DNA of 64,000 nucleotides from Amphibacillus cookii (GTDB lineage Bacteria > Bacillota > Bacilli > Bacillales > Amphibacillaceae): positions 248,001-312,000 of the forward strand of contig NZ_JAFBDS010000002.1 of the NCBI RefSeq assembly GCF_016908375.1, given 5' to 3'. Under the pieces are notes generated by a model that saw only the letters and a list, made by a program, of their open reading frames with translations, was not told where the DNA came from and ran no database searches. This document shows positions 27,815 through 37,451 of this stretch, one piece after another. Made by a program: the position numbers and the translations under genes. Every line of letters starts with the position of its first letter. Positions within the stretch are counted from its first letter, which is position 1.

Positions 27815-27930
27815 TGAAGATAACCGTCTGTAAAATCCGCGCCTCAAAATAGAGAGTAGCGATCATCTATATAGGCGAGAGATAACGAACGCTAATGTCC
27901 TGATTCGCTTAACTCGGTTTATTTTATACG
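27815..27930 (+). repeat. Dispersed intergenic repeat, copy 4 (decayed core)
   Basis: Runs from TGAAGATAACCGTCTGTAAA through CCTCAAAATAGAGAGTAG and ATAGGCGAG to GATAACGAACGCTAATGTCC, TGATTCGCTTAACTC and TTTATTTTATACG. The core hairpin arms have diverged and the extension hairpins are missing. It lies between the cotE terminator and the mutS promoter. Confidence 0.75.
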
Positions 27931-27982
27931 AAGAATTAATGAAATTCTTTGAATCTACGGGTAAAAATTGGAGTTGATGATA

Positions 27983-27991
27983 TGCTATAAT
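27983..27991 (+). promoter_or_regulatory. Extended -10 promoter element for mutSL
   Basis: TGCTATAAT, identical to the element before ftsK, lies about 40 bases before the mutS start. No clear -35 hexamer is seen at 17 bases. Confidence 0.55.
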
Positions 27992-28031
27992 AAGAATATT
28001 GAAATCTTTAAATAGTTTAGGAGATCGATTA

Positions 28032-30605
28032 ATGAGTAATTATACGCCAATGATTGAACAATATTTGAAAATAAAAGCACAATATCAAGATAGTTTCCTC
28101 TTCTTTCGCTTAGGTGATTTTTATGAAATGTTTTTTGAGGATGCGTTAAAAGCATCTCGAGAATTGGAAATTACGCTTACAAGTCGTGATGGTGGAGGGG
28201 AAGAGCGTATACCTATGTGTGGTGTTCCTTACCATTCAGCAAGTAATTACATAAAAACCCTAATTGAAAGAGGATTTAAAGTTGCAATATGTGAGCAGGT
28301 TGAAGACCCTAAAGTTGCCAAGGGCGTTGTGAAACGAGAAGTTATTCAGCTTATTACGCCAGGTACAGTTATGGAAGGCGCCATGCTTGACGAAAAAGAA
28401 AATAACTATTTAGCAAGTATAACAGGTTTTGAACATGGGCATTATGTCCTGGCATACAACGATTTGTCCACAGGCGAAACAAGTGCAGCACTCGTCCAAA
28501 CCGGTTGGGAAAGTGTGTTAAGCGAACTCTATAATAGACCCATTAGAGAAGTTGTTATTTCAAAAGACTTACCCGTAGAGCATCAAGGTGATCTTACCAA
28601 TCGTCTTCAAGTCACATTATCATATGTCGAAGAAACAACAATAGAGCAGCCCTACGAGCATTTGGTTGAAAATATTGACAATGAGAAATTGAAGATCGGA
28701 TTTGGTAGGCTTGTTCATTATATTCAATCGACCCAACAACGTGCACTTGATCATTTAAAACCACTTCAGGTTATAAAACTAAATGAATATTTAGGGCTTG
28801 ATATGTATTCAAAGCGTAACTTGGAGCTGACTGAAACCATTATCAAAAAAGGAAAACAGGGAAGCTTGCTTTGGGTTCTCGATCAAACAGTGACTGCAAT
28901 GGGGGCACGTAAATTAAAAAAATGGCTAGAACGTCCATTACTAAATCAAGATATACTAACAAGGCGCTATCAACTTGTTGATGGATTGATGGCTGATTTT
29001 ATCTCGCGCGAAGATTTACGCGAACAACTAAAGTCCATTTACGATTTAGAGCGTTTAGCTGGGCGAGTTGCTTTTGGTAATGTTAATGCACGCGATTTAT
29101 TGCAATTGAAATTATCAATTACAAAAGTACCTGGTTTAAAGAAAATACTAGCACAATTTTCGGAAGAACAATTAGTGAAGCGTGGAGAAGCTTTGGATTC
29201 GTTAACGGAGTTGCAAGATTTGCTTGAAACCAGTTTGACTGAAGACCCGCCTTTAACCATTAAAGAAGGTGGCATTATTCGAGATGGTTTTAATGAAGAG
29301 CTTGATCAATATCGGGATGCCTCACGGAACGGAAAAAAATGGATTGCTGAACTCGAACAACAAGAAAAGCGAGCAACGAATATAAAATCTTTAAAAATTG
29401 GTTACAACCGGGTTTTTGGCTATTATATTGAAGTGACCAAAGCTAACCTTCATTTGCTCCCCGAGGGGAAATATGAACGTAAGCAAACATTAACCAACGC
29501 AGAACGCTATATTACACCAGAATTAAAAGAAAAAGAGCAATTAATTTTGTCAGCAGAGGAAAAGAGCATCGATTTAGAATACAATTTATTTATTCAATTG
29601 CGAGAACAAGTTAAATTTTACATTACACGTTTACAGACATTAGCTGATCAAATTAGTGAGCTTGATGTGTTGCAAAGCTTTGCTTTGGTGAGTGAACAAT
29701 ATGGTTATGTTAAGCCGACATTAACAAACGAGCACACGATTTCAATTGCAAAAGGGCGCCATCCAGTCATAGAAAAGGTGATGAAAGACGAGGAGTATGT
29801 GCCTAATGATGTATTAATGGATCAATCAAGCCAACTCCTTTTAATAACTGGACCGAATATGTCTGGTAAAAGTACATACATGCGTCAAGTCGCATTAATT
29901 GCAATTATGGCCCAGATTGGATGCTTTGTACCTGCTGAGCATGCTACATTACCTGTATTTGATAAAATCTTCACTCGAATTGGTGCGGCAGATGATTTGG
30001 TTGCAGGACAAAGTACATTTATGGTTGAGATGCTTGAAGCGAAGCATGCATTAACGCAAGCGACAGAAAATAGTTTGATTTTGCTTGATGAAATAGGGCG
30101 TGGGACAAGCACTTATGATGGTATGGCTTTAGCACAAGCTATTATAGAGTATGTTCATGATCGGGTAGGTGCCAAAACGCTCTTTTCTACGCATTACCAC
30201 GAATTAACGAGTTTAGAAGATCAATTAGAGCAATTAAAAAATATTCATGTCCGTGCTGAGGAATATGAGGGACGTGTGGTCTTTCTTCATCAAATTCAAG
30301 ATGGTGCAGCAGATGAAAGTTATGGTATTCATGTCGCTAAACTTGCTCAATTACCAGAAGAGTTAATTGAAAGAGCCAAAGTTATTTTAGCTGAGTTAGA
30401 AATGAAATCAGAATCATCTGAAGTGCAGCAAGACACTGATCAATTAAGCTTTTTTGCAGCTGAATCTACTTCAATAGAAAAGAAACAATCAACTTCAAAG
30501 ATTGAGCAAGCACTTAAAGCACTAGATTTAATGGAAATGACCCCTATGGAAGCTATTAATGAACTGTACCGATTGCAAAAGCTAGCGCGAAAGGATGAAT
30601 CATAA
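28032..30605 (+). CDS. mutS: DNA mismatch repair protein MutS
   Basis: Recognises mismatches and recruits MutL. The 857-residue protein has the mismatch-contact Phe-x-Glu in [10 protein letters not shown] (Phe30, Glu32), connector and clamp domains, and an ATPase domain with Walker [10 protein letters not shown] near residue 608, Walker [11 protein letters not shown], and the ABC-type helix before it. A TTG at 27999 opens the frame earlier, but AGGAG lies 8 bases before the ATG at 28032 and the protein then begins in the family manner ([12 protein letters not shown]). mutL overlaps the stop by one base. Confidence 0.97.
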   Translation: MSNYTPMIEQYLKIKAQYQDSFLFFRLGDFYEMFFEDALKASRELEITLTSRDGGGEERIPMCGVPYHSASNYIKTLIERGFKVAICEQVEDPKVAKGVVKREVIQLITPGTVMEGAMLDEKENNYLASITGFEHGHYVLAYNDLSTGETSAALVQTGWESVLSELYNRPIREVVISKDLPVEHQGDLTNRLQVTLSYVEETTIEQPYEHLVENIDNEKLKIGFGRLVHYIQSTQQRALDHLKPLQVIKLNEYLGLDMYSKRNLELTETIIKKGKQGSLLWVLDQTVTAMGARKLKKWLERPLLNQDILTRRYQLVDGLMADFISREDLREQLKSIYDLERLAGRVAFGNVNARDLLQLKLSITKVPGLKKILAQFSEEQLVKRGEALDSLTELQDLLETSLTEDPPLTIKEGGIIRDGFNEELDQYRDASRNGKKWIAELEQQEKRATNIKSLKIGYNRVFGYYIEVTKANLHLLPEGKYERKQTLTNAERYITPELKEKEQLILSAEEKSIDLEYNLFIQLREQVKFYITRLQTLADQISELDVLQSFALVSEQYGYVKPTLTNEHTISIAKGRHPVIEKVMKDEEYVPNDVLMDQSSQLLLITGPNMSGKSTYMRQVALIAIMAQIGCFVPAEHATLPVFDKIFTRIGAADDLVAGQSTFMVEMLEAKHALTQATENSLILLDEIGRGTSTYDGMALAQAIIEYVHDRVGAKTLFSTHYHELTSLEDQLEQLKNIHVRAEEYEGRVVFLHQIQDGAADESYGIHVAKLAQLPEELIERAKVILAELEMKSESSEVQQDTDQLSFFAAESTSIEKKQSTSKIEQALKALDLMEMTPMEAINELYRLQKLARKDES

Positions 30606-32434
30606 TGCCAATTGAAACAATGCCTGATATTTTGGCCAATAAAATAGCAGCAGGTGAAGTGGTGGAGCGTCCTGCTTCAGTGGTCAAAGAGCTTGTCGAA
30701 AATAGCATTGATGCAAAGAGTTCAGTAATTAAAATAGAAGTTGAGGAAGCAGGATTGCGTAAAATAAAAATTACAGACAATGGAACGGGGATGGATAAGG
30801 CTGATGCAGAACGAGCATTTTTACGTCATGCAACAAGTAAGATTCGGACAGAACAAGATTTGTTTCATGTCGCTACATTAGGTTTTCGTGGGGAAGCGCT
30901 AGCCTCTGTTGCTGCAGTTAGCCAGCTGACTATAAAGACATCTACGGGGGAAAGTGCAGGAACGATTATCTATCTTGAGGGTGGAAAAATGGTCAGTCAA
31001 GACAAAGGTGATGCAAGACAGGGGACAGAGATTACGGTGCAACATCTTTTCTATAATACCCCAGCTCGTCTGAAATATATGAAAACCATTCATACCGAGC
31101 TTGGACATATTACAGATGTTGTTAATCATATCAGTTTATCTTATCCAAACATACGTTTTGAATTGTATCATAATGAAAAATTATTATTTCAATCAAATGG
31201 GCGTGGTGATTTGCTTCAGATTATTGCTCAAATTTATGGCGTTTCTGTTGCAAAGAAAATGCTTAAAGTAGATCATAAGACCTTAGATTATCATATTACT
31301 GGATATATTGCTAAGCCTGAGATTACAAGGGCGTCACGTCACTATATGTCAACGATTATTAATGGGCGTTATATTAAGAGTATCCCCTTAAATAAAGCGA
31401 TCCTTAATGGGTATCATACGCTTTTACCAATTGGACGTAGTCCGATTGTCGTCATGCAAATAGAGATGGACCCGATCTTAGTTGATGTTAATGTTCATCC
31501 TGCAAAGCTTGAAGTACGCTTTAGTAAAGATAGAGAATTATTTCAAGCAATTGAAGAGTCAGTTCGTCAGACGTTCCGAACAGAAACGCTTATTCCAACA
31601 GTTACACAACCGAAAAAAAATATAACCCAAAATACACAAGAAAGCTTTAACTTTGAACATCAGCAAGAAAAGCAAACTTCATCAGAACTTGGACCAACAA
31701 TAGAAACAGAAAATAAATCAACGGACACACATCAGTCACTCGATTTTACTTTAGATGCAGCGAAAGAGGAAGTGTCGGCTTATCAAGCCGATGTTGATCC
31801 GGTGGAGCATAGTCCTGCGCAAGTCAATCAAGCTGTGTCTGCGAAAAATGAACGGGTACCCGTGTTATATCCAATTGGCCAACACCATGGCACTTATATT
31901 CTAGCTGAAAATGAGCAGGGTTTATATATGATTGATCAACATGCTGCACAAGAGCGGATTAAGTATGAATATTTTCGAGATAAAATTGGTCAAGTAGAGA
32001 GCGAATTGCAGGAGCTACTCATGCCATTAACTTTTGACTTTTCTAATCAAGAGGCGCTTATGATCAACCAATATCAAGAACAGTTGAAAGAGGTTGGACT
32101 ATTTTTTGAACATTTTGGACAAACAACTTATTTAATACGTGCCCACCCGCAATGGTTTCCTAAGGGTTTCGAAGAAGAAGTCATTCGTGATATTGTAAAT
32201 CAAGTGATGGAGGAAGGTAAAGTTGATTTAAACAAATTAAGAGAAGAGTCAGCCATATTAATGGCTTGTAAACGTTCAATCAAAGCGAATCATTATTTGA
32301 ATTATGATGATATGTTTCAGTTGTTAGAATCATTACGCGAAACGACAGATCCTTTTACTTGTCCCCACGGAAGGCCGATCATTATTAATTTTTCAAACTA
32401 TGACATTGAAAAAATGTTTAAACGCGTGATGTAA
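30605..32434 (+). CDS. mutL: DNA mismatch repair protein MutL
   Basis: GHKL ATPase and latent endonuclease of mismatch repair. The 609-residue protein shows the N-terminal motifs [20 protein letters not shown] and [15 protein letters not shown], and a variable linker at about 330-410. The C-terminal nuclease motif [12 protein letters not shown] fits DQHA-x2-E-x4-E, and [10 protein letters not shown] and CPHGRPI complete the metal site, so this is the nicking type of MutL found in bacteria lacking MutH. The start overlaps the mutS stop (TAATG). No terminator was recognised after it; repeat copy 5 begins 27 bases downstream. Confidence 0.97.
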   Translation: MPIETMPDILANKIAAGEVVERPASVVKELVENSIDAKSSVIKIEVEEAGLRKIKITDNGTGMDKADAERAFLRHATSKIRTEQDLFHVATLGFRGEALASVAAVSQLTIKTSTGESAGTIIYLEGGKMVSQDKGDARQGTEITVQHLFYNTPARLKYMKTIHTELGHITDVVNHISLSYPNIRFELYHNEKLLFQSNGRGDLLQIIAQIYGVSVAKKMLKVDHKTLDYHITGYIAKPEITRASRHYMSTIINGRYIKSIPLNKAILNGYHTLLPIGRSPIVVMQIEMDPILVDVNVHPAKLEVRFSKDRELFQAIEESVRQTFRTETLIPTVTQPKKNITQNTQESFNFEHQQEKQTSSELGPTIETENKSTDTHQSLDFTLDAAKEEVSAYQADVDPVEHSPAQVNQAVSAKNERVPVLYPIGQHHGTYILAENEQGLYMIDQHAAQERIKYEYFRDKIGQVESELQELLMPLTFDFSNQEALMINQYQEQLKEVGLFFEHFGQTTYLIRAHPQWFPKGFEEEVIRDIVNQVMEEGKVDLNKLREESAILMACKRSIKANHYLNYDDMFQLLESLRETTDPFTCPHGRPIIINFSNYDIEKMFKRVM

Positions 32435-32460
32435 CTGTAACAATGAGATATAAAGGGAAC

Positions 32461-32685
32461 TTTTATCACAGATAACGTCCGTATACTATCCACTTCAAAA
32501 TAGAGAGCATAAGCAAATCTATATAGGTGGGCGGGGTGATAACGGATGGCTAATGTCGGATTCACTCAACGAACCTGCAATCCGTGGGGTAAGATCGTAG
32601 ACTAAAACCGCCACGTCCTGTGGCAACGTCTGCATGACCTACATCCTGTAGGCCCACGCCTGCGGATTGAAGTTTTGTTCTATAC
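32461..32685 (+). repeat. Dispersed intergenic repeat, copy 5 (long form)
   Basis: Occupies half of the 449-bp mutL-miaA gap. It starts TTTTATCACAGATAACGTCC, has a worn core hairpin, GATAACGGATGGCTAATGTC, and the extension with CCACGTCCTGTGG and CCTACATCCTGTAGG, and ends near AGTTTTGTTCTATA. Bases 32686-32860 continue with a further decayed unit (TTGCCACGTTCGTGTGGCA, and GTTTACCAAGGTATCT) that resembles 42570-42650. Confidence 0.8.
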
Positions 32686-32883
32686 ACTTAAAAAATTAAG
32701 GTTGCCACGTTCGTGTGGCACTGTCTACTGGTCTACCTTCTGTAAATTTAAAGCGATGTTCGTACTTGGAAACACGATGTTTACCAAGGTATCTTTGGGT
32801 TGTGAGCGATCACAAAATATTTACAGAGATAGAATACGCACAATAGGTAGTAACTAAAACTTATTATACGAGGGGTAATTGAA

Positions 32884-33819
32884 ATGAAACAACCGGTCGT
32901 GGCCATTGTAGGGCCGACAGCTGTTGGTAAAACAGAGTTAAGTGTTCAGATTGCTCAACGTTTTGATGGTGAAGTTATTAGCGGAGACTCTATGCAAATA
33001 TACAGAGGAATGGAGATTGCAACCGCTAAAGTAACCGAGGAAGAAAAAGCGGGTATTCCTCACCATATGCTTGACATTAAGGACCCAGAGGAATCGTTTT
33101 CTGTAGCTGAATTTCAAGAAAAAGTCCAGCATTACATTACGATGATTACAGACAAAGGGCGCCTTCCAATTATTGCTGGAGGTACAGGATTATATATTGA
33201 TGCCGCCTTGTCTGATTACCAATTTTCTGAGCAACGTCGTGATCCCAGTTACCAAGCAAAAATCGAGGCATCGATTGAACAAGATGGTATTGATCATGTT
33301 TATGCACGTCTACAATCCATTGATCCTATTCAAGCGGCTAAAATACATCCTAATAATGTAAGAAGAATTGTTCGAGCTTTAGAAGTTTACGATCGTACAG
33401 GCCAAACGATGAGTGAGATGCAAGCCCAACAATCTCAAACCTCACCGTATCATCCTATTTTAATCGGTTTGGAGATGGACCGTACCCTTCTTTATCAACG
33501 TATTAATGAACGGATTGATCATATGCTCACATTAGGTCTGATAGAAGAAGCACATTATTTTTACAAACAAGGTTTAGAGAATGCGCAATCTATGAAAGCG
33601 ATTGGTTATAAAGAGTTTATTCCTTATTTTAAAGGTGATTGTGATCTTGATGAGGCTATTTTATTACTTAAACGTCATTCAAGACGCTATGCTAAACGCC
33701 AATATACGTGGTTTAAAAATAAAATGAAAGTAAATTGGTATAACTTAACTCCCGAGACAAAAGAGCAAGTTTTTGAAAAAATTTATTCAGATTTAGCAGG
33801 AATTTTAAGTCTAACCTAG
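32884..33819 (+). CDS. miaA: tRNA dimethylallyltransferase
   Basis: Transfers the dimethylallyl group to A37 of tRNAs reading UNN codons, making the substrate of MiaB. The 311-residue protein has the P-loop VGPTAVGKTELS (residues 9-20), the DSMQIYRGMEIATAKV substrate loop, and IIAGGTGLYIDA. GAGGGG lies 8 bases before the ATG. hfq follows after 39 bases with its own ribosome-binding site, giving the widespread miaA-hfq pair. Confidence 0.97.
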   Translation: MKQPVVAIVGPTAVGKTELSVQIAQRFDGEVISGDSMQIYRGMEIATAKVTEEEKAGIPHHMLDIKDPEESFSVAEFQEKVQHYITMITDKGRLPIIAGGTGLYIDAALSDYQFSEQRRDPSYQAKIEASIEQDGIDHVYARLQSIDPIQAAKIHPNNVRRIVRALEVYDRTGQTMSEMQAQQSQTSPYHPILIGLEMDRTLLYQRINERIDHMLTLGLIEEAHYFYKQGLENAQSMKAIGYKEFIPYFKGDCDLDEAILLLKRHSRRYAKRQYTWFKNKMKVNWYNLTPETKEQVFEKIYSDLAGILSLT

Positions 33820-33858
33820 AATTATATTATATTAGAGATAGAATAGAGGAGGAATAGT

Positions 33859-34083
33859 ATGGCTCAATCTGTAAATATTCAAGACCAGTACTTAAATGCC
33901 CTAAGAAAAGATCATATTCAGGTCACTGTCTTTCTAACTAATGGTTTTCAATTACGTGGTCTTGTTAAAGCGTTTGATAACTTTACTGTTTTATTAGAAA
34001 CAGAAGGAAAGCAACAATTGATATTTAAACATGCCATTTCAACATTCGCACCTGTAAAAAATGTAGCTCTAGAAAAAGAATAA
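33859..34083 (+). CDS. hfq: RNA chaperone Hfq
   Basis: A 74-residue Sm-like protein that forms RNA-binding hexamers. Sm1 ([20 protein letters not shown]) and Sm2 ([12 protein letters not shown], the family's YKHAIST motif with Phe for Tyr) are both present. Length matches B. subtilis Hfq (73). AGGAGGA precedes the ATG. A strong terminator follows. Confidence 0.96.
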   Translation: MAQSVNIQDQYLNALRKDHIQVTVFLTNGFQLRGLVKAFDNFTVLLETEGKQQLIFKHAISTFAPVKNVALEKE

Positions 34084-34102
34084 TTACCTATGTCAACAGC
34101 TA

Positions 34103-34146
34103 ACACAGCACCCTTTAGAAAAGATCTAAAGGGTGCTGTGTTTTTT
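34103..34146 (+). terminator. Intrinsic terminator after miaA-hfq
   Basis: ACACAGCACCCTTTAGA pairs with TCTAAAGGGTGCTGTGT around a short loop and is followed by TTTTTG. One of the strongest terminators in the window. Confidence 0.95.
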
Positions 34147-34177
34147 GACGAAGCGATAAAAAATCTAAAGACCTAAG

Positions 34178-34279
34178 CATAAAACGAACCTTAGCGTCCG
34201 TTATCACCCACCTCAATCGATGCTCTGCACTCTATTTTGAGGTGGGTGGTATCCTATCCCGGACGTTTAGCTGTGATAC
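34178..34279 (-). repeat. Dispersed intergenic repeat, copy 6 (short form, reverse)
   Basis: On its own strand: TATCACAGCTAAACGTCCGG, perfect core arms CCACCTCAA and TTGAGGTGG around a loop containing AATAGAGTGCAGAGCATCGA, then GATAACGGACGCTAAGG and TTCGTTTTATGC. It is about 10 bases longer than copy 3 in the left spacer. It lies between the hfq terminator and spoVK. Confidence 0.85.
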
Positions 34280-34376
34280 GTAAAAGAATAAGCGAATATG
34301 AATTTTTCTCATTTATTTAGTGTTAATACAAAGCAAAAGTTGCGTATAATACATAAAGAAAGAGGTGATTAGACAG

Positions 34377-35258
34377 ATGGCCATGAGAACGAATCAAATT
34401 AATATTGTCTTACACGATACCCACCTTAATCAGGCTGAAAACGAAGATCGAGTTGATCCATTTGAATCCATTAACCAAGTGATGCAAGGTTTTATTGGTA
34501 TGGATAATCTCCGTGAGAAGATGAAAGAAATTTATGCTCATATTGAAATAAACAAAAGACGTCAAGAAGCAGGGCTTAAGACAGAACAACAATCATTACA
34601 TATGCTATTTAAAGGGAACCCTGGAACCGGAAAAACGACGGTAGCTCGTACTTTAGCTAAATGGTTTGTCGATTTGAATATTTTAGAGAAAGGCCATATT
34701 ATTGAAGCAGATCGAACAGATTTAGTAGGTGAATACATTGGGCAAACAGCGCACAAAACACGAGCATTAATACAGCGAGCACTTGGAGGCGTTTTGTTTA
34801 TCGATGAAGCTTATGCTTTGGCGTATGGTGGAGAAAAGGATTTTGGAAAAGAAGCGATTAATACGTTAGTTAAGCAAATGGAAGATCATCGCCAATCTTT
34901 TATTTTAATCTTAGCAGGATATCCTGAGGAGATGCAGTTTTTCTTGCGAAGTAATCCAGGGCTAGCTTCTCGTTTTCCTTTCATTTTAGATTTTGAAGAT
35001 TATCAATTAAGTGAATTAATGGAAATCGCAAAAAAAATGGTTAAAGACCGTGATTATCACTTAACTGAAAAAGCTGAATTAAAACTTCGTCGATTAATTG
35101 AGCGTGAATTGCTAAAGTATACAACGTATCCATTTAGCAATGCCCGGTTTGTTAGAAATATTATTGAAGAGGCCGTTCGAAAGCAATCGATTCGTTTAGT
35201 TAAAGAAAGGGTATATGAATTAAATAAGTTAATATTGTTAACATCTGACGATATATAA
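34377..35258 (+). CDS. spoVK: Stage V sporulation protein K (AAA ATPase)
   Basis: CbxX/CfqX-type AAA ATPase made in the mother cell and needed for spore maturation; its exact substrate is unknown. The 293-residue protein has Walker A GNPGTGKTT near residue 81, Walker B GGVLFIDEAYAL near 137-148, a sensor asparagine region and an arginine finger in GLASRFPF. A GTG at 34365 is inside the ribosome-binding site GAGGTGA, so the ATG at 34377 is preferred. It is shorter than the 322-residue B. subtilis protein at the N terminus. A TATAAT at 34345-34350 lies upstream; the sporulation sigma factor used cannot be told from it. Confidence 0.93.
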   Translation: MAMRTNQINIVLHDTHLNQAENEDRVDPFESINQVMQGFIGMDNLREKMKEIYAHIEINKRRQEAGLKTEQQSLHMLFKGNPGTGKTTVARTLAKWFVDLNILEKGHIIEADRTDLVGEYIGQTAHKTRALIQRALGGVLFIDEAYALAYGGEKDFGKEAINTLVKQMEDHRQSFILILAGYPEEMQFFLRSNPGLASRFPFILDFEDYQLSELMEIAKKMVKDRDYHLTEKAELKLRRLIERELLKYTTYPFSNARFVRNIIEEAVRKQSIRLVKERVYELNKLILLTSDDI

Positions 35259-35363
35259 GAAAAAAGTTAACATCATTCGTGAATATTTTGTGTAAACTTG
35301 CTTACCGGATTATATTTTTTTGTTAAAATAGAAGAGACGTATTGTAGAAATGAGGTATTAAAA

Positions 35364-36587
35364 ATGCAAGAAAATGTGCTAATTATCGCTGTGCAGAGGA
35401 AGAAAGATGATGAATGTCGGTTTAAATATTCGCTAGAAGAACTAAAGGCGTTAACAGAAACGGCTAAAGGCCAAGTCATTGAAGTGGCCATGCAAAAACG
35501 GGATCATCCACATCCAGCCACGTATTTAGGTGCGGGGAAATTAACTGAAGTAAATCAATTGATTGATATAAAAGCTATTGATTTAATTATTGCTAATGAT
35601 GAATTATCAGCTTCTCAGACCCGAAATTTACAGGCTGAATTTGATCTTCCTGTCATTGATCGCAGTCAATTAATTTTAGACATTTTTGCAAGTCGAGCAA
35701 AAACAAACGAGGGGAAGCTTCAAGTTGAACTGGCTCAATATCAATATCTGTTACCGAGGCTGCATGGGCAAGGGCTAGCGCTTTCAAGACTCGGTGGAGG
35801 AATTGGCACGAGAGGCCCAGGGGAAACCAAGCTAGAATCTGATCGAAGACACATAAATAGAAGAATTGATGAGATTAAACGAAAGCTAGCAACTGTTGCG
35901 AATCAACGCCATCAGTATCGATCACGCCGAAAAGCCAATCACACCTTTCAAATTGCTATTGTTGGCTATACAAATGCGGGAAAATCAACACTTTTTAATC
36001 AGCTAACACAGAGTGATGCCTTTGAACAAGATCAACTGTTTGCGACATTAGATCCACTCTCAAGACAATTGAAGTTGCCTTCGGGACTTAATGTTATCTT
36101 GACTGATACGGTTGGATTTATGCAAGATTTGCCAACTGATTTAATCGCTGCTTTTCGCTCTACACTTGAAGAAGTAACAGAAGCAGATTTGATCTATCAT
36201 GTTGTTGACGCTTCCCATCCTGATCAACATCATCAGCAACAAACGGTTAATCAATTACTTCAGGAATTAGGTGCTGATCAACTCCCCACCTTAACTTTAT
36301 ACAATAAGACTGATTTAATCGCCACTGATTTTATCCCGTTGCACAAACCGGCTTTAACAATCAGTGCATTTTCAGTATTAGATTGTAAGAAGCTGCTCAA
36401 GGAAACTGAAGAATTAATTAAACAAGAATGGAAACATTACTCTGTTCAGATCCCAGCTGATCAAGGCAAAAGGTTACAACAATTAAAGCAACATTCGATT
36501 ATTACCGATAATACGTTTATTGAGGTTGAGGAAAGTTATTGGCTACAAGGTTATCTACCTGATAACCATCCGCTTACACCAGAGTGA
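35364..36587 (+). CDS. hflX: GTPase HflX
   Basis: Ribosome-associated GTPase (YnbA in B. subtilis) that rescues or splits stalled or hibernating ribosomes. The 407-residue protein has the N-terminal nucleotide-independent HflX domain, the glycine-rich linker GGGIGTRGPGETKLESDRR, and a G domain with G1 GYTNAGKST, G3 DTVGF and G4 NKTD. An upstream TTG at 35298 opens the frame, but the family start MQENVLIIAVQ follows GAGGT at the ATG 35364. The intergenic space to spoVK holds a TAAAAT -10-like hexamer at 35324. ynbB, next in B. subtilis, survives only as debris. Confidence 0.93.
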   Translation: MQENVLIIAVQRKKDDECRFKYSLEELKALTETAKGQVIEVAMQKRDHPHPATYLGAGKLTEVNQLIDIKAIDLIIANDELSASQTRNLQAEFDLPVIDRSQLILDIFASRAKTNEGKLQVELAQYQYLLPRLHGQGLALSRLGGGIGTRGPGETKLESDRRHINRRIDEIKRKLATVANQRHQYRSRRKANHTFQIAIVGYTNAGKSTLFNQLTQSDAFEQDQLFATLDPLSRQLKLPSGLNVILTDTVGFMQDLPTDLIAAFRSTLEEVTEADLIYHVVDASHPDQHHQQQTVNQLLQELGADQLPTLTLYNKTDLIATDFIPLHKPALTISAFSVLDCKKLLKETEELIKQEWKHYSVQIPADQGKRLQQLKQHSIITDNTFIEVEESYWLQGYLPDNHPLTPE

Positions 36588-36613
36588 TTTTTTTCAGAAA
36601 GTGGTATGCTTAA

Positions 36614-36859
36614 TGTGGTTTACTCTATATTACTGGGGTGTCCTATGATATCCTTGAAGAAGTTGTAGGTGTCCGTGGCGAAAATTCGGGATCTTTAATG
36701 GATTTTGGGGTAAATTATCATGCCATCCCATTAACAAATACAAATGAAATCGATTTACTTAACAAATCAATTAATGAACAAACAAAAATGATTGCTATCA
36801 GCGATCAAAAAGATATGCCAACCCTCCTTCATTCGCAATGTGGTTATATCAAAATCTAA
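36614..36859 (+). pseudogene. ynbB: Remnant of ynbB (PLP-dependent methionine gamma-lyase-like protein)
   Basis: The open frame reads GLLYITGVSYDILEEVVGVR followed by GENSGSLMDFGVNYHAIPL, which matches the internal region of YnbB-type aluminium-resistance/gamma-lyase proteins (family pattern ITG.PYDTLEEVIG.RG...GSL.EFGI.Y). It lacks a start codon with ribosome-binding site, the N-terminal quarter, the PLP-lysine region and the C-terminal half; the similarity fades after NEQTKMIAI. A full ynbB is about 420 residues and follows hflX in B. subtilis, so this is a local deletion relic. No product is expected. Confidence 0.8.
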
Positions 36860-36932
36860 TACTATACTTATAGGAAATGATGGGCTTTAATAACAAATAG
36901 ACAAAATGTATTAAATGTTTTGAAAATTTCAA

Positions 36933-36949
36933 TGTAAAAAAAGCTAACA
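36933..36949 (+). promoter_or_regulatory. GlnR/TnrA operator upstream of glnRA
   Basis: TGTAAAAAAAGCTAACA fits the TGTNA-N7-TNACA consensus perfectly and ends 4 bases before the -35 hexamer of the glnR promoter. This is the place of the first GlnR site at B. subtilis glnRA, where GlnR represses its own operon under nitrogen excess. No equally good second site was seen in the promoter spacer. Confidence 0.88.
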
Positions 36950-36953
36950 TCTG

Positions 36954-36983
36954 TTGACAACTATTTTTCCGTGTGTGTATAAT
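36954..36983 (+). promoter_or_regulatory. glnRA promoter
   Basis: TTGACA at 36954-36959 and TATAAT at 36978-36983, both perfect, 18-base spacer, 38 bases before the glnR start. Confidence 0.88.
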
Positions 36984-37021
36984 AAGATTATGGAAAGCAA
37001 GAGAGGAAAGGGGAGAATGTT

Positions 37022-37426
37022 ATGAGTGATCTAGATAGACGTTCGCAGCCCTTATTTTCCATAGGTATAGTCAAGGATTTGACTGATTTGACCGCTAGAC
37101 AAATTCGTTATTACGAAGAACATCAATTAATTCACCCGGCTCGAACAGAAGGAAATCAACGATTATTCTCTTTCAATGATGTCGATCGGTTACTGGAAAT
37201 TAAGGAATTGATCGAAAAAGGGATTAATCTTGCTGGTATTAAACAAGTTTTACAGCTCAAAGATTTACCAACTACCGAGAAGGGATCAGATAGTGAAATG
37301 GACAAAAAACCTGAATTATCTGAGAAAGAATTGCGTAAACTATTACGGAATGAATTAATGCAGTCAGGCCGACTTGGAAAAACCTCGTTGCGTCAGGGGG
37401 AATTATCACGATTCTTCCATCATTAA
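37022..37426 (+). CDS. glnR: Nitrogen regulator GlnR (MerR family)
   Basis: Represses glnRA and other nitrogen genes when signalled by feedback-inhibited glutamine synthetase. The 134-residue protein has the MerR winged helix-turn-helix ([20 protein letters not shown], then [18 protein letters not shown], residues 12-65) and the C-terminal tail [11 protein letters not shown] typical of GlnR and TnrA. Its promoter carries a GlnR site. glnA follows after 25 bases, as in other Bacilli. The first residues ([11 protein letters not shown]) match GlnR more than TnrA. Confidence 0.95.
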   Translation: MSDLDRRSQPLFSIGIVKDLTDLTARQIRYYEEHQLIHPARTEGNQRLFSFNDVDRLLEIKELIEKGINLAGIKQVLQLKDLPTTEKGSDSEMDKKPELSEKELRKLLRNELMQSGRLGKTSLRQGELSRFFHH

Positions 37427-37451
37427 AGAATAGTTAAAGGAGAGGACAAAC

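Noticed and set aside
32675-32857. 60-codon plus-strand ORF upstream of miaA
   Set aside because: It lies within repeat-derived sequence, has no ribosome-binding site and no protein-like composition.
34328-34351. Sporulation sigma promoter upstream of spoVK
   Set aside because: CGTATAATA resembles both sigma-K and sigma-E -10 elements, but no matching -35 element stands at the right distance.
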